Source: Bradyrhizobium septentrionale (GTDB lineage Bacteria; Pseudomonadota; Alphaproteobacteria; Rhizobiales; Xanthobacteraceae). From it: a DNA stretch of 64,000 bases. The DNA lies in NCBI RefSeq assembly GCF_011516645.4, contig NZ_CP088285.1:2374501-2438500 (forward strand), given 5' to 3'. The position numbers were made by a program, and so were the translations under genes. The stretch's first letter is position 1; the number at the start of each line of letters is the position of its first letter. The notes beneath the pieces were generated by a model. The model saw only the letters and a list, made by a program, of their open reading frames with translations, ran no database searches and was not told where the DNA came from. Of the stretch, positions 1-8,946 are shown piece by piece.

Positions 1-1
1 G

Positions 2-3000
2 TCGACCGACGTCAACGGCCCGGCGGTGACCTATTCGCTGATCGGCGACACCTCTGGTGGCGGCTTCACCATCAACGCGACGACCGGCGTCATCACTGTC
101 GCCGATTCCACCAAGATCGATTTCGAAAGCTCGGGCGGCAGCTACACCGTCGTTGCCCAGTCCAGCGACGGGACGCTGGCGAACTCGCAAACCTTCACCA
201 TCGCCGTCACCGATGTCGCGCCATCGACCCCGATCGATAGCGACGCCGGCGTCAACCGGGTCGCGATCGGCGCACCGGCCGGCTCGGGAACCGGCGTGAC
301 CGCATCCTCGACCGACGTCAACGGTCCCGCCGTGACCTATTCGCTGGTCGGCGACACCTCCGGCGGCGCCTTCACCATCAACGCGGCCACTGGCAAGGTC
401 ACGGTCGCCGATCCTACCAAGATCAACATTGCTGATCCGTCTTATGACGTCACGGTCGATGCCAGCGACGGCACCTTGCACAACCAGCAGACCTTCACCA
501 TCGCGGTCGTCGTCGACCAGGCACCGGTCGTCACCGCCGGCCACACGCTGAACTACACCGAGAACCAGGCCGCGACCGCGATCGATTCGGCGATCACCGT
601 CACCGACGGCGACGACGCCAATCTGGTGTCCGCGACGGTGCAGATCACCGGCGGCTACGTCAACGGCGAGGACGTGCTCGCCTTCGCCAACACTGCCACC
701 ATCACCGGCACGTTCAATGCCGCGACCGGAACGCTGACGCTGACCGGCACCGACACGGTCGCCAACTATCAGGCCGCGCTGGCCGCGGTGACCTATCACA
801 ACACCAGCGACAACCCGTCGGGCGCGGCGCGCACCGTCACGATAACAGCCAATGACGGCACGCTCGACAGCAGCCCGGTGACCGACACCATCAACGTCAC
901 CCCGGTCAACGACCCGCCCGTTGTGGTCGCCGGCCATACGCTGAACTACACCGAGAACCAGGCCGCGACCGCGTTCGACCCGGCGATCACCGTGTCCGAT
1001 GTCGACAACACCACGCTGGCCAGCGCGACCGTGCAGATTACCGGCAACTACGCCAACGGCCAGGATGTCCTCGCCTTCACCACCCAGAACGGCATCACCG
1101 GCTCGTTCAATGCGGGAACCGGCTTGCTGACGCTGACAGGCACAGCGACGGTTGCCCAATATCAGGCGGCGCTCGCCTCGGTGACCTATCAGAACACCAG
1201 CGACAACCCGTCGGGCCTGGCGCGTACGGTCACCATCATCACCAATGACGGCTCCGCCAACTCGGCTGCGGTCACCGACACCATCAATGTCACCCCGGTC
1301 AACGATCCGCCGGTCACGACGGCCGGCGGCACGCTGAACTATACCGAGAACCAGGCCGCGTCCGTGATCGATGCGTCGGTCAACGTCTCCGACGTCGACA
1401 GCGCCAACATGTCGAGCGCGACGGTTGCCATCACCGGCGGCTTCGCCGCCGGCCAGGATGTGCTGGGCTTCGTCAACCAGAACGGCATCAGCGGATCGTA
1501 CAACTCCGCGACCGGCGTGCTGACGCTGACGGGCTCCTCCAGCGTCGCCAACTACAAGGCGGCGCTCGATTCCATCACCTATTTCAACTCGAGTGACAAC
1601 CCGTCCGGCGCTGATCGCACCGTCAGCTTCACGGTCAACGACGGCAGCGCCAACAGCAACACCTCGACCTCGACCATCCATGTCACGCCGGTCAATGACG
1701 CGCCTGTCGTGAGCTTCGGCGCCATCACCGGATTCTCCGAGCCGCCGAACGGCACGCCGGCTTCGAGCTCGACGCCGGTCACGATCACGCCAAACCTGAC
1801 GATCTCGGACGCCGAAGGCAACAACATCACCGATGCGACCTTCGTGCTGAACAATCTGAAGGCGTCGGACGCGCTCTCGATCGCAGGTCACGCCGGCACC
1901 AGCGGCGACATCGGCGGGATCCACTTCGACATCACCAGCACCGCCGGCACCGAAACGATCAGTTTCACCGGCACCGACACGCTGGCGCACTACAATGCGG
2001 TGCTCGACCTGATCCAGTTCAACAACACCAGCGAAAATCCCGACAGCACCGCGCGTTCCTATACCCTGACCGTGCACGATGACGGCGGCACCGCGAATGG
2101 CGGCAACAACACCGGGACGGCATCGACCACCGGAAGCGTGACCGCCGTGGACGATGCGCCCACCGCGGCGGTGCCGGCGGACAATTCGCTCGGCACTGCG
2201 TTCTCGCACACCGACTTTGCGATATCAGGCCTTTCGGTCGCCGACATCGATTCCGACCCCGGCACCGTCACGGCGACGGTTTCCTCCGCTCATGCGAACC
2301 TGACCTTCAACACCGCCGGACTGGCCAGCTTCACCAACAACGACAGCCACACGGTGACGCTGACCGGCACGGCCGCACAGGTCAACACCGCGCTGGCGAC
2401 CCTGACATACAACAGCGATGACGGCTTCGCCGGCTCGGATACCGTGACGCTGAACGTCAGCGACAACGGCCACACCGGCACCGGCGGGCCGCTCACCTCG
2501 GGCGCCCAGACCTTCCATGTCGGCGTCGTGCCGCAGGTGTTCTACATCGACAACTCGGCCACGGCGCTGGCCAACAGCCACAATCTCGGCACCGCTGCCG
2601 ACCCGTACACCTCGATCGCCGCCTTCAACGCGGCGAACCCGGCAGGGAGCGGCGACTACGTCGTGCTGAGGTCCGGCACCTACACCGAAGCCAACGGCAT
2701 CAACCTCGCCAACGGCGTCAATTTGGTCGGCGGCAGCCACGCCCTGACCTTCACCAATCCGGTGACCGGCGCCCTGGTGACCGCCAACGCTGCAACCGGC
2801 ACCGATCCGGTGATCAAGGTCACCGGCGCCGACAACGGCATCGACCTGCTCGGCGCGTCGGGCCACAGCATCAGCGGCGTCAGCATCGATACCTCGGCCT
2901 CGACCGGCATCGGCATCAGCGACGACGGCAACAATGTCGGCACCGTCTCGATGTCCGACATCACGGTCAAGACCGCCAGCGGCGCCGGCTTGAGCTTCAC

Positions 3001-5335
3001 GCATGGCGGCACGATCACCGTCACCGGCAGCAACAACACCATCTCGTCCACGACCGGCACCGCACTCGACGTCGAGCACACCAACATCGGCGCGGGCAAT
3101 CTGACCTTCAAGAGCATTTCGGCGACGGGCTCGTCGGGCAGCGCCGGCATCATCCTCGACACGACCGGATCGGCCGGCGGACTCACGGTCACAGGCACCG
3201 GCACCGCCGGCTCCGGCGGCACGATCAACAACAAGACCGGCGCGGACATCCTCAGCGGCACCGACGCCGGCGGACAGACGACGTCGGGCACCGGCGGAAC
3301 CGGCATCTACCTGCACAACACCTCGAACGTGTCGCTGAGCGACATGTCGCTGCATGATTTCAGCAACTTCGCGATCTACGGCAACAACGTCACCGGCTTC
3401 ACTTTTGCCGACGGCACGATCAGCGGCACCAACGGCACCAACAATGCCGGCGACCGCGAGGAAAGCAGCATCCGGTTCGACAACCTGCTCGGCACCTCTT
3501 CGATCACGGGGTCCAGCATCTCCGGCGGCTTCGACGAGAACATCGACCTCTACAACACCAGCGGAACGCTGAATCGCCTGACGATGGACAGCGACACGTT
3601 CGGCCTGATCGGCTCGACCGGCAACGATAACGTCCGCGGGCAGGTCTACAACTCTGCGACGGCCAACTACACCCTGACCAACAGCACGTTTGCCGGCACC
3701 CGGGCCGACTTCATCGCCTTCACCGCCAACAACAATTCGTCGATGGACGCCGTTGTCCGCGGCAACACCTTCCACAACGGCCAGGCCATCGTCCCCGGCG
3801 GCGGCACGGCGGTCGACATCAGGAGCGGATCCGGCGGCCTCGTCTCCGCCGCGACCACCACGTTCGACATCTCGCACAACATCCTGACCGACGGCGGCGC
3901 CAACGCGTTCGATACGGTCGGTATCTTCGTGGCGAAGGGCCAGGACAACGGCACGATGTCCGGGACGATCGCCAGCAATTCGATCGGGCCGGCGAAGGTG
4001 GGCTCGAACTCCGACGGCATCTTCGTCCGCGACGCCGGCGCCGGCACCCTGACGACGCTGATCCAGAACAACACGATCACCGGGGTCGGCAACAACGGCA
4101 TCCATTTGCAGAACAACGACGGCAGTTCGACCTTGAACGCCACGATATACGGCAACTCGGTGTCGTCTCCGACTTCCGCCAATCCGTTTGCGGCACTCCT
4201 TGTCGACAACGGTGCGACAGCGACCGACACCAGCACGACGAACGTCGTGATCGGCTCGGGCACCGGCGGGGCCGGCACCAAGAACACGCTGAACCACAAC
4301 GCGACCTACGCCACCGACGTCGAGCTGAGCAACTTCAACGGCAATACGCATCTGAACCTGTCGAAGAACGGTTCGACCTCGGGAACCGCTGCGGGCGTCA
4401 TCACCGACGACAACACCAGCGGCACAGGCGCCATCACCGTCGACACCTCGGGCGGAAGCGGCACGACGACGCTCGTCGGCACGCTGCCGACGCTGCCGAC
4501 CCCGGTCGCGCCGCTGCTCGCCACTGCGGGCGGCGTGCAGGCCACGACGCCGACCACGGGCGAAATGCACCTGACGCAGAGCCAACTCGACTCGGTCGTG
4601 TCGGCGGCGATCGATCTATGGGCGAAGGCCGGTGCCGGCGCCGGCCAGCTTGCAGCGCTGCATGCCGTCAGCTTCAGCGTCGCCGACCTCGCCGGCCAGA
4701 TCGTCGGCCAGGAAGGCGCAGGCCACATCACGATCGACACCGATGCCGCCGGCCACGGCTGGTTCGTCGATCCGACACCGTCGGACAATTCGGAATTCAC
4801 CAACACCCTCAACGCGTCCGGTAGCAATCTGCAGACCGACCCGTCGACGGCCGCAGCGGGTCATCTCGATCTCCTGACCACAGTGGTGCACGAATTGGGA
4901 CACGTGCTCGGCCTGCCCGATACCATCTCGGCATCCGACGTCAACGATCTGATGTATATCGGTCTGGCCGACGGCGAGCGCCGGCTGCCGACCACGGCCG
5001 ACCTGCCGAAGGACCACAGCATGGACCCCGGCCAGCCGCAGCAGAACTTCGTGTTCGCATCGAGCGCAGCGCCTTCGAGCCAGCAGCCGGCCAGTGCACC
5101 GTCTGCCGGCGTCGCCATGGGCCACAGTTTCGACTTTTCGGCGTTCGCCCAGACGCCGCAGGCCGATACAAGCCACACGATGGCCGTCGCCGCAAATGCC
5201 CCGACCTGGTCCGACCTGTTCAGCGGCCAGTCCAATGCCGGCAACCCGTGGGCCGGCCACGAGACGACGTTCGCCGCGATGGGCGGCACGCCGACCGACA
5301 ATCATCTCCACACCCAGCACGATCTGCTGGTTTGA
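2..5335 (+). CDS. Giant secreted cadherin-like / beta-helix / zinc-protease protein (5' end outside window)
   Basis: The frame is open at the window edge, so the N-terminus is missing; at least 1777 residues are present. Reading from the edge: two copies of a module containing the string STDVNGPAVTYSL, three approximately 131-residue repeats starting near AGHTLNYTENQAA (from nt 535, 928 and 1321), further cadherin/Ig-like units, then a Gly/Asn/Thr-rich region (about nt 2520-4480) with the short strand-turn pattern of a right-handed parallel beta-helix. Near the C-terminus nt 4889-4921 encode HELGHVLGLPD, a zincin motif, followed by DLMY, a plausible Met-turn. No cysteines are evident, as in many type I-secreted adhesins. 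Likely a secreted or surface adhesin with proteolytic or autoprocessing activity; function is inferred. Strong terminator downstream; nearest neighbours are tail-collar proteins. Confidence 0.85.
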   Translation, partial: STDVNGPAVTYSLIGDTSGGGFTINATTGVITVADSTKIDFESSGGSYTVVAQSSDGTLANSQTFTIAVTDVAPSTPIDSDAGVNRVAIGAPAGSGTGVTASSTDVNGPAVTYSLVGDTSGGAFTINAATGKVTVADPTKINIADPSYDVTVDASDGTLHNQQTFTIAVVVDQAPVVTAGHTLNYTENQAATAIDSAITVTDGDDANLVSATVQITGGYVNGEDVLAFANTATITGTFNAATGTLTLTGTDTVANYQAALAAVTYHNTSDNPSGAARTVTITANDGTLDSSPVTDTINVTPVNDPPVVVAGHTLNYTENQAATAFDPAITVSDVDNTTLASATVQITGNYANGQDVLAFTTQNGITGSFNAGTGLLTLTGTATVAQYQAALASVTYQNTSDNPSGLARTVTIITNDGSANSAAVTDTINVTPVNDPPVTTAGGTLNYTENQAASVIDASVNVSDVDSANMSSATVAITGGFAAGQDVLGFVNQNGISGSYNSATGVLTLTGSSSVANYKAALDSITYFNSSDNPSGADRTVSFTVNDGSANSNTSTSTIHVTPVNDAPVVSFGAITGFSEPPNGTPASSSTPVTITPNLTISDAEGNNITDATFVLNNLKASDALSIAGHAGTSGDIGGIHFDITSTAGTETISFTGTDTLAHYNAVLDLIQFNNTSENPDSTARSYTLTVHDDGGTANGGNNTGTASTTGSVTAVDDAPTAAVPADNSLGTAFSHTDFAISGLSVADIDSDPGTVTATVSSAHANLTFNTAGLASFTNNDSHTVTLTGTAAQVNTALATLTYNSDDGFAGSDTVTLNVSDNGHTGTGGPLTSGAQTFHVGVVPQVFYIDNSATALANSHNLGTAADPYTSIAAFNAANPAGSGDYVVLRSGTYTEANGINLANGVNLVGGSHALTFTNPVTGALVTANAATGTDPVIKVTGADNGIDLLGASGHSISGVSIDTSASTGIGISDDGNNVGTVSMSDITVKTASGAGLSFTHGGTITVTGSNNTISSTTGTALDVEHTNIGAGNLTFKSISATGSSGSAGIILDTTGSAGGLTVTGTGTAGSGGTINNKTGADILSGTDAGGQTTSGTGGTGIYLHNTSNVSLSDMSLHDFSNFAIYGNNVTGFTFADGTISGTNGTNNAGDREESSIRFDNLLGTSSITGSSISGGFDENIDLYNTSGTLNRLTMDSDTFGLIGSTGNDNVRGQVYNSATANYTLTNSTFAGTRADFIAFTANNNSSMDAVVRGNTFHNGQAIVPGGGTAVDIRSGSGGLVSAATTTFDISHNILTDGGANAFDTVGIFVAKGQDNGTMSGTIASNSIGPAKVGSNSDGIFVRDAGAGTLTTLIQNNTITGVGNNGIHLQNNDGSSTLNATIYGNSVSSPTSANPFAALLVDNGATATDTSTTNVVIGSGTGGAGTKNTLNHNATYATDVELSNFNGNTHLNLSKNGSTSGTAAGVITDDNTSGTGAITVDTSGGSGTTTLVGTLPTLPTPVAPLLATAGGVQATTPTTGEMHLTQSQLDSVVSAAIDLWAKAGAGAGQLAALHAVSFSVADLAGQIVGQEGAGHITIDTDAAGHGWFVDPTPSDNSEFTNTLNASGSNLQTDPSTAAAGHLDLLTTVVHELGHVLGLPDTISASDVNDLMYIGLADGERRLPTTADLPKDHSMDPGQPQQNFVFASSAAPSSQQPASAPSAGVAMGHSFDFSAFAQTPQADTSHTMAVAANAPTWSDLFSGQSNAGNPWAGHETTFAAMGGTPTDNHLHTQHDLLV
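535..1700 (+). repeat. Three tandem ~393-bp coding repeats (cadherin-like modules)
   Basis: Three in-frame copies of about 131 codons, each opening with the coding for a LNYTENQAA motif and ending with a TINVTPVNDPP-like linker. The first two are the most alike at DNA level; the third has drifted (ends TIHVTPVNDAP). They are protein-domain repeats inside the giant secreted protein and could recombine to change its length. Confidence 0.85.
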
Positions 5336-5356
5336 TCGAACGTTACGCGAGACAGC

Positions 5357-5386
5357 GCCTGCCGGACCGATCCGGCAGGCGTTTGC
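5357..5386 (+). terminator. Rho-independent-type terminator of the giant secreted protein gene
   Basis: A perfect 10-bp stem (GCCTGCCGGA / TCCGGCAGGC, 5357-5366 and 5371-5380) with a 4-nt loop lies 21 nt after the stop codon and is followed by GTTTGCC. The T-run is short, but the GC stem and position fit a terminator. Confidence 0.75.
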
Positions 5387-5613
5387 CATTCGGCTTCGTC
5401 GCGTTCGCATCGAGCGCAGTGAAAGAACCTTCACATGATCGCAACGAAGCTCGTGCATCACGTGTCCGAGAAAAAATCGTGAAGGTCGAACAATCGTTGA
5501 GGTTGCGCTTGTTGTAAAACACGCTATCGTGCATTTCGTCATCGCGCGCAGCATTGCCTCGCATTTTCATTAATTGAGTCACTGACAAGACGGATCGTCT
5601 GGCCGGAGGATCG

Positions 5614-6111
5614 ATGTCTCAACCCTATCTCTCGGAAATCAGGATGATGTCGTTCGGCTTTGCGCCGAAAGGCTGGGCGTTTTGCAACGGCCAGGTGCTG
5701 CCGATCAATCAGAATCAGGCCCTGTTTTCGCTGCTCGGCACAACCTATGGCGGCAACGGCACGACGACTTTCGCGCTACCGAACCTGCAGGGAAAAGTGC
5801 CGCTGCATATGGGCTCGGGCTTCGCGCTCGGACAGACCGCGGGCGAAACGTCCCACACCCTGACGATCGCCGAGATGCCGCAGCATCCTCACACCTTTCA
5901 GGGCACGACCAACAATGCCGACAATCCTGTGGTGACCGGCAATCTGATGGCGACGTCGGCCAATCTTTATACCGCTGCCAGCAATCTGACGACGCTCGAC
6001 CCGAGCACCGTCGGCAATGCCGGCGGCTCGCAGCCTCACGAGAACATGCAGCCCTATCTCACGCTCAACTTCTGCATCGCGTTGCAGGGCATCTTCCCCT
6101 CCCGGAATTGA
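5614..6111 (+). CDS. Phage tail-collar (MdpB-type) domain protein 1
   Basis: A 165-residue protein of the tail-collar / microcystin-dependent protein family. Visible signatures are GWAFCNGQ near residue 22, TTYGGNG, ALPNLQG and a histidine-rich EMPQHPHTF stretch; the C-terminus ends in LNFCIALQGIFPSRN, as family members do. ATG at 5614 has the ribosome binding site CGGAGGA four bases upstream. In phages the domain sits in tail fibres; free-standing chromosomal copies are common in proteobacteria and their role is unknown. First of three tandem paralogues (12- and 9-nt gaps), so probably one transcript with the following acetyltransferase. No other phage structural genes are nearby, which argues against a prophage. 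Confidence 0.9.
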   Translation: MSQPYLSEIRMMSFGFAPKGWAFCNGQVLPINQNQALFSLLGTTYGGNGTTTFALPNLQGKVPLHMGSGFALGQTAGETSHTLTIAEMPQHPHTFQGTTNNADNPVVTGNLMATSANLYTAASNLTTLDPSTVGNAGGSQPHENMQPYLTLNFCIALQGIFPSRN

Positions 6112-6123
6112 AGGACGCGCGCC

Positions 6124-6627
6124 ATGGGCCAGCCTTACATTGGCGAGATACGTATGTTCGGCGGTAATTTTGCCCCGAACGGCTGGATGTTCTGCCAGGG
6201 ACAACTCCTGGCGATCTCCGAGAACGACGCTTTGTTCAATCTGATCGGGACCACCTATGGCGGCGACGGCCAGTCGACCTTCGCCTTGCCCAACCTGCAG
6301 GGCCGCCTGCCGCTACACCAGGGCAACAGCTTCGTCATGGGGCAGAGCGCGGGCGTCGAGCAGGTGACGCTGACCACCCAGCAACTGCCCATCCACAACC
6401 ACCCGATGTCGGCATCCCTGAACAACGCGACCGGCAGCACGGTGACGGGCAATGTCGTCGGTGTGGTGGGAGCTACTCAGATTTACCGCGAGGCCCCGGC
6501 CGCGTCGCCAATGGCGAGCCAGGCCTGCTCGTCGGTCAGCGGCAACCAGCCGCACGACAACATGCAGCCTTACCTCTGCGTCAGCTTCATCATTTCACTG
6601 TACGGCATTTATCCGAGCCAAAACTAG
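6124..6627 (+). CDS. Phage tail-collar (MdpB-type) domain protein 2
   Basis: A 167-residue paralogue of the preceding gene with the same landmarks: GWMFCQGQ, TTYGGDG, ALPNLQGRLPLH and a His-containing QLPIHNHPM segment; ends ISLYGIYPSQN. AAGGA lies upstream of the ATG at 6124. It is clearly diverged from copies 1 and 3 in the variable central part (residues about 95-135), the part expected to be the collar tip or ligand-facing region, whereas the N-terminal half is conserved. Likely co-transcribed with its neighbours. Confidence 0.9.
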   Translation: MGQPYIGEIRMFGGNFAPNGWMFCQGQLLAISENDALFNLIGTTYGGDGQSTFALPNLQGRLPLHQGNSFVMGQSAGVEQVTLTTQQLPIHNHPMSASLNNATGSTVTGNVVGVVGATQIYREAPAASPMASQACSSVSGNQPHDNMQPYLCVSFIISLYGIYPSQN

Positions 6628-6636
6628 GACGGGACC

Positions 6637-7164
6637 ATGTCTGATCAATTCCTGGCCGAGATCCGCATTTTCCCGTGCAACTTCGCACCCTCCGGATGGG
6701 CCTTCTGCAACGGCCAGCTGATGCCGATCTCGCAGAACACCGCACTGTTCTCGCTGCTCGGCGCCACCTATGGTGGCGACGGCAAGTCCAACTTTGCCTT
6801 GCCCAACCTGCAAGGCAGTTCGCCGATGCAACCGGGGCAAAGCTCGTTCGGCACCGTCTACGATCTCGGGCAGTCCGCCGGCACGACGACCGTGACCCTG
6901 CTGCAATCCGAAATGCCCCTGCACAACCACGGGGTTTTGGGCAATATCAATCAGTCCCAACTCGCCACACCCAGCCCGGTGCGATCGCTTGCGCGCGCAA
7001 ACCCGGGGCAGGCCTACACGGCAACACTGACCAACATTTCGCCGTTCTCGGCAACCAGCTCGATTATGCCGATCGGCGGCGGCCAGCCCCATAACAACAT
7101 GATGCCGTACCTCACCTTGAATTTCTGCATCGCGTTGCAGGGTATTTTCCCGGCGCGCGGCTGA
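6637..7164 (+). CDS. Phage tail-collar (MdpB-type) domain protein 3
   Basis: A 175-residue third paralogue: GWAFCNGQLMPISQN, ATYGGDGKS, ALPNLQG, and EMPLHNHG; ends LNFCIALQGIFPARG. It carries an insertion of several residues after ALPNLQG (SSPMQPGQSSFGTVYD) not found in the other two. An AGGACGGG element precedes the ATG at 6637. The gap to the acetyltransferase start is only 7 nt, supporting an operon. Confidence 0.9.
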   Translation: MSDQFLAEIRIFPCNFAPSGWAFCNGQLMPISQNTALFSLLGATYGGDGKSNFALPNLQGSSPMQPGQSSFGTVYDLGQSAGTTTVTLLQSEMPLHNHGVLGNINQSQLATPSPVRSLARANPGQAYTATLTNISPFSATSSIMPIGGGQPHNNMMPYLTLNFCIALQGIFPARG

Positions 7165-7171
7165 GCCGGCC

Positions 7172-7732
7172 ATGGCGGATGGTCCGCGCACGGACAGTGC
7201 TCTCGCGGCGTTCGGATGGACGCGCGCAGCGGATGCCGGCTTGAGCTTCCGTCGCATCGCCGAGGCCGATCTGCCCTTCCTCGGGCGGCTCTATGCCTCG
7301 ACCCGCGTCGAAGAACTGGCCGTGACGCCGTGGAGCGCGGAGCAGAAGGCTGCGTTCCTGGCCATGCAATTCCGGGCACAGCACGTGCATTACCAGCACT
7401 ATTATCCGACGGCCGACTGGCTGGTAACGATGCGCAACGGGGAGGACATCGGCCGTCTCTATGTCGACCGCTGGCCGAGCGAGCACTGCGTCATCGATAT
7501 CGCCTTCCTGCCGGAATATCGCGGAGTCGGTCTGGGCGGTGCGCTGATGCGCGACCTGCTCGACGAGGCCGCCGGAGCCGGCAAGCCGATGTCGATCCAT
7601 GTCGAGAAGTTCAATCCCGCGATGCGGCTCTATCGCCGGCTCGGCTTCGTCACCGAGGAGGACAAAGGCGTCTACGACCTGATGCGCTGGCGCGCGGCGG
7701 GAGCGACCGGCGCCCACGCCGCTTCAGCCTGA
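7172..7732 (+). CDS. GNAT-family N-acetyltransferase
   Basis: A 186-residue protein with the GNAT acetyl-CoA-binding motif A, IAFLPEYRGVGLGGALM (R-x-x-G-x-G/A pattern RGVGLG), about residues 110-126, and a C-terminal AMRLYRRLGF segment typical of the fold. The acceptor substrate cannot be read from the sequence. It starts 7 nt after the third tail-collar gene, so it is probably translated from the same message; linkage of a GNAT enzyme to tail-collar proteins suggests modification of the collar proteins or of a partner, which is inference. Confidence 0.85.
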   Translation: MADGPRTDSALAAFGWTRAADAGLSFRRIAEADLPFLGRLYASTRVEELAVTPWSAEQKAAFLAMQFRAQHVHYQHYYPTADWLVTMRNGEDIGRLYVDRWPSEHCVIDIAFLPEYRGVGLGGALMRDLLDEAAGAGKPMSIHVEKFNPAMRLYRRLGFVTEEDKGVYDLMRWRAAGATGAHAASA

Positions 7733-7744
7733 ACAAAACGCGCC

Positions 7745-7783
7745 AGAGCATTTCGGTTCTGATTCAGTGAGAACCGAAGCTCT
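7745..7783. repeat. Palindromic intergenic repeat between convergent genes
   Basis: The arms AGAGCATTTCGGTTCT and AGAACCGAAGCTCT form a long imperfect hairpin between the 3' ends of the acetyltransferase (+) and the DUF6916 gene (-), overlapping the stop codon of the latter. It is one of several short palindromes of a kind dispersed in Bradyrhizobium genomes and could act as a bidirectional terminator here. Confidence 0.7.
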
Positions 7784-8090
7784 AGGTGAAGACCGCCTGA
7801 TAGCCATTGCCATCTGCAAGCGGACCGACCGGCACCAGGAAGATCTCCATCACGCCGAGCGTCGGATGCCGCACCGGATGGATCGCCTGAGGCAGCCACG
7901 CTCCCTTTGGCCCGGCAAACAGCAGCGAGAACGCACCGCCCGGCCGCCCGCTGTTGCCCGCGGACTCGACCTTGGCAAGCTTCAGCGCCAAGACGTGATC
8001 TGCCGCCTGCATCTCGAACTCCGCGTCCTGATGCGGCGTGAAGTCATCAATCCGCAATGTCGCGAGGTCGACGGTGGATGTCATGCGCAC
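7782..8090 (-). CDS. DUF6916-like small protein
   Basis: A 102-residue protein. The pattern (short N-terminal beta segment with LRIDDFTPHQDAEFEM, central FSLLFAGP, then HPTLGVMEIFLVPVGP and a terminal YQAVFT) matches my memory of the DUF6916 family, small beta-rich proteins of unknown function often found near tail-collar genes. Two start codons are possible (8090 or the ATG two codons later). It converges on the tail-collar/GNAT operon. No signal peptide or membrane segment is visible. Confidence 0.65.
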   Translation of the reverse strand: MRMTSTVDLATLRIDDFTPHQDAEFEMQAADHVLALKLAKVESAGNSGRPGGAFSLLFAGPKGAWLPQAIHPVRHPTLGVMEIFLVPVGPLADGNGYQAVFT

Positions 8091-8175
8091 GTTCCCAATT
8101 GCATGCGACGTGTAACACGCCGCGCGATGTTGCCGTCAAGGTTTCTGGCGGACGTCCGCAATCGAGGCCCTGTGT

Positions 8176-8278
8176 CGTCATTCCGGGGCGTGCGAAGCAC
8201 GAGCCCGGAATCCATCACGCCGCAGTACCGTGGATCAATGGATTCCGGGTTCTCGCTTGGCGAGCCCCGGAATGACGA
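8176..8278. repeat. Dispersed palindromic repeat, family A (CGTCATTCCGGGGC ends)
   Basis: Begins CGTCATTCCGGGGCG and ends with the inverted CCCCGGAATGACG. Related copies in this window are at 28405-28447, 30292-30419 and 38265-38364. All are outside genes. Confidence 0.8.
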
Positions 8279-8330
8279 GAAGATGGAGTTGCCCCTGCCA
8301 CTGAGTTGCCCGACGGCGCAAGCCCTTCGC

Positions 8331-8810
8331 TCAAAAATATTTCGGTTTATCGGAATGGAAACTCAGTGTATGGTTCGCCCGTCTCACCCGATCGAGGGGC
8401 GCTTCGCGATCGTCACGAACGCGGTGTGGGATGCGGTGGACGCTGAGCGCGCAGTCGACGAATGCGCGTGGATAGCGGACGGTGAAGTCGTGTGGTCCTG
8501 ACGCCCTAGCGGCCGGTGTCCCCTTGGAAGACGCAATTGCGTCTTGCGAAGGCGGTGACAAAAAAGCCAAGTCTCGCCGGGGAGAGCGCGAAATAAGCCG
8601 TAACCCATCGCGCAGGGAAAGCCGGATTGCTCCGGTTACACCTGTGGTCCTACCCCCGTGCTTTCTACCTTTGCACGGGGCCCATGGGTGCGATCGGCAC
8701 CCGGCTTTCCCTGCGCCCTCTGCTTCCAACGAGGGCAAGTAAACGCAAGACTCGGGTGCATCGCGCCGCGAGGATGCGGATGTATGTCTCAGCTGGCGCC
8801 ACATATTCGA
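8331..8810. repeat. Dispersed ~0.5-kb Bradyrhizobium-type repeat containing a spurious reading frame
   Basis: This stretch contains a long minus-strand frame whose translation includes VTGAIRLSLRDGLRLI and SPRRDLAF, a string I recognise as recurring in many predicted 'hypothetical proteins' of Bradyrhizobium; it has no ribosome binding site and unusual Arg/Ser/Pro composition. I interpret it as a dispersed non-coding repeat, not a gene. It contains inverted segments such as GGAAAGCCGG near 8615 matching CCGGCTTTCC near 8702. Confidence 0.55.
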
Positions 8811-8811
8811 T

Positions 8812-8946
8812 GTCGTCCCGGGCAAGCGCAGCGCGACCCGGGACCCATAACCACCAATGCCAATTGCTTATCCAGGGCTGGGGCCGCAGCTCACTTCAAC
8901 AACGCAACCCTGTGGTTATGGGTCCCTGCTTTCGCAGGGACGACAG
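8812..8946. repeat. Dispersed palindromic repeat, family B (GTCGTCCCGGG ... GGGACCCATAACCAC)
   Basis: Outer arms GTCGTCCCGGGCAAGC and CTTTCGCAGGGACGAC; internal arms GACCCATAACCAC and GTGGTTATGGGTC. Other copies in the window are at 19568-19700 and 27373-27493. It completes the gene-free stretch 8091-9068, in which I see only these repeats and the upstream region of the next gene. Confidence 0.8.

Noticed and set aside
535..1700. Regular tandem repeats that could suggest a CRISPR array
   Set aside because: The period is about 393 bp, the repeats are in-frame protein modules without spacers, and there are no cas genes.
2225..4585. 786-codon open frame on the minus strand across the beta-helix region
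   Set aside because: It is antisense to a clearly coding repetitive gene, has Arg/Asp/Ala/Gly-biased composition typical of high-GC shadow frames, and no ribosome binding site or domain is seen.
5614..7164. Possible prophage because of tail-collar genes
   Set aside because: No terminase, capsid, portal, tail-tape or lysis genes, and no integrase or att repeats are near. Chromosomal tail-collar genes of this type are common.
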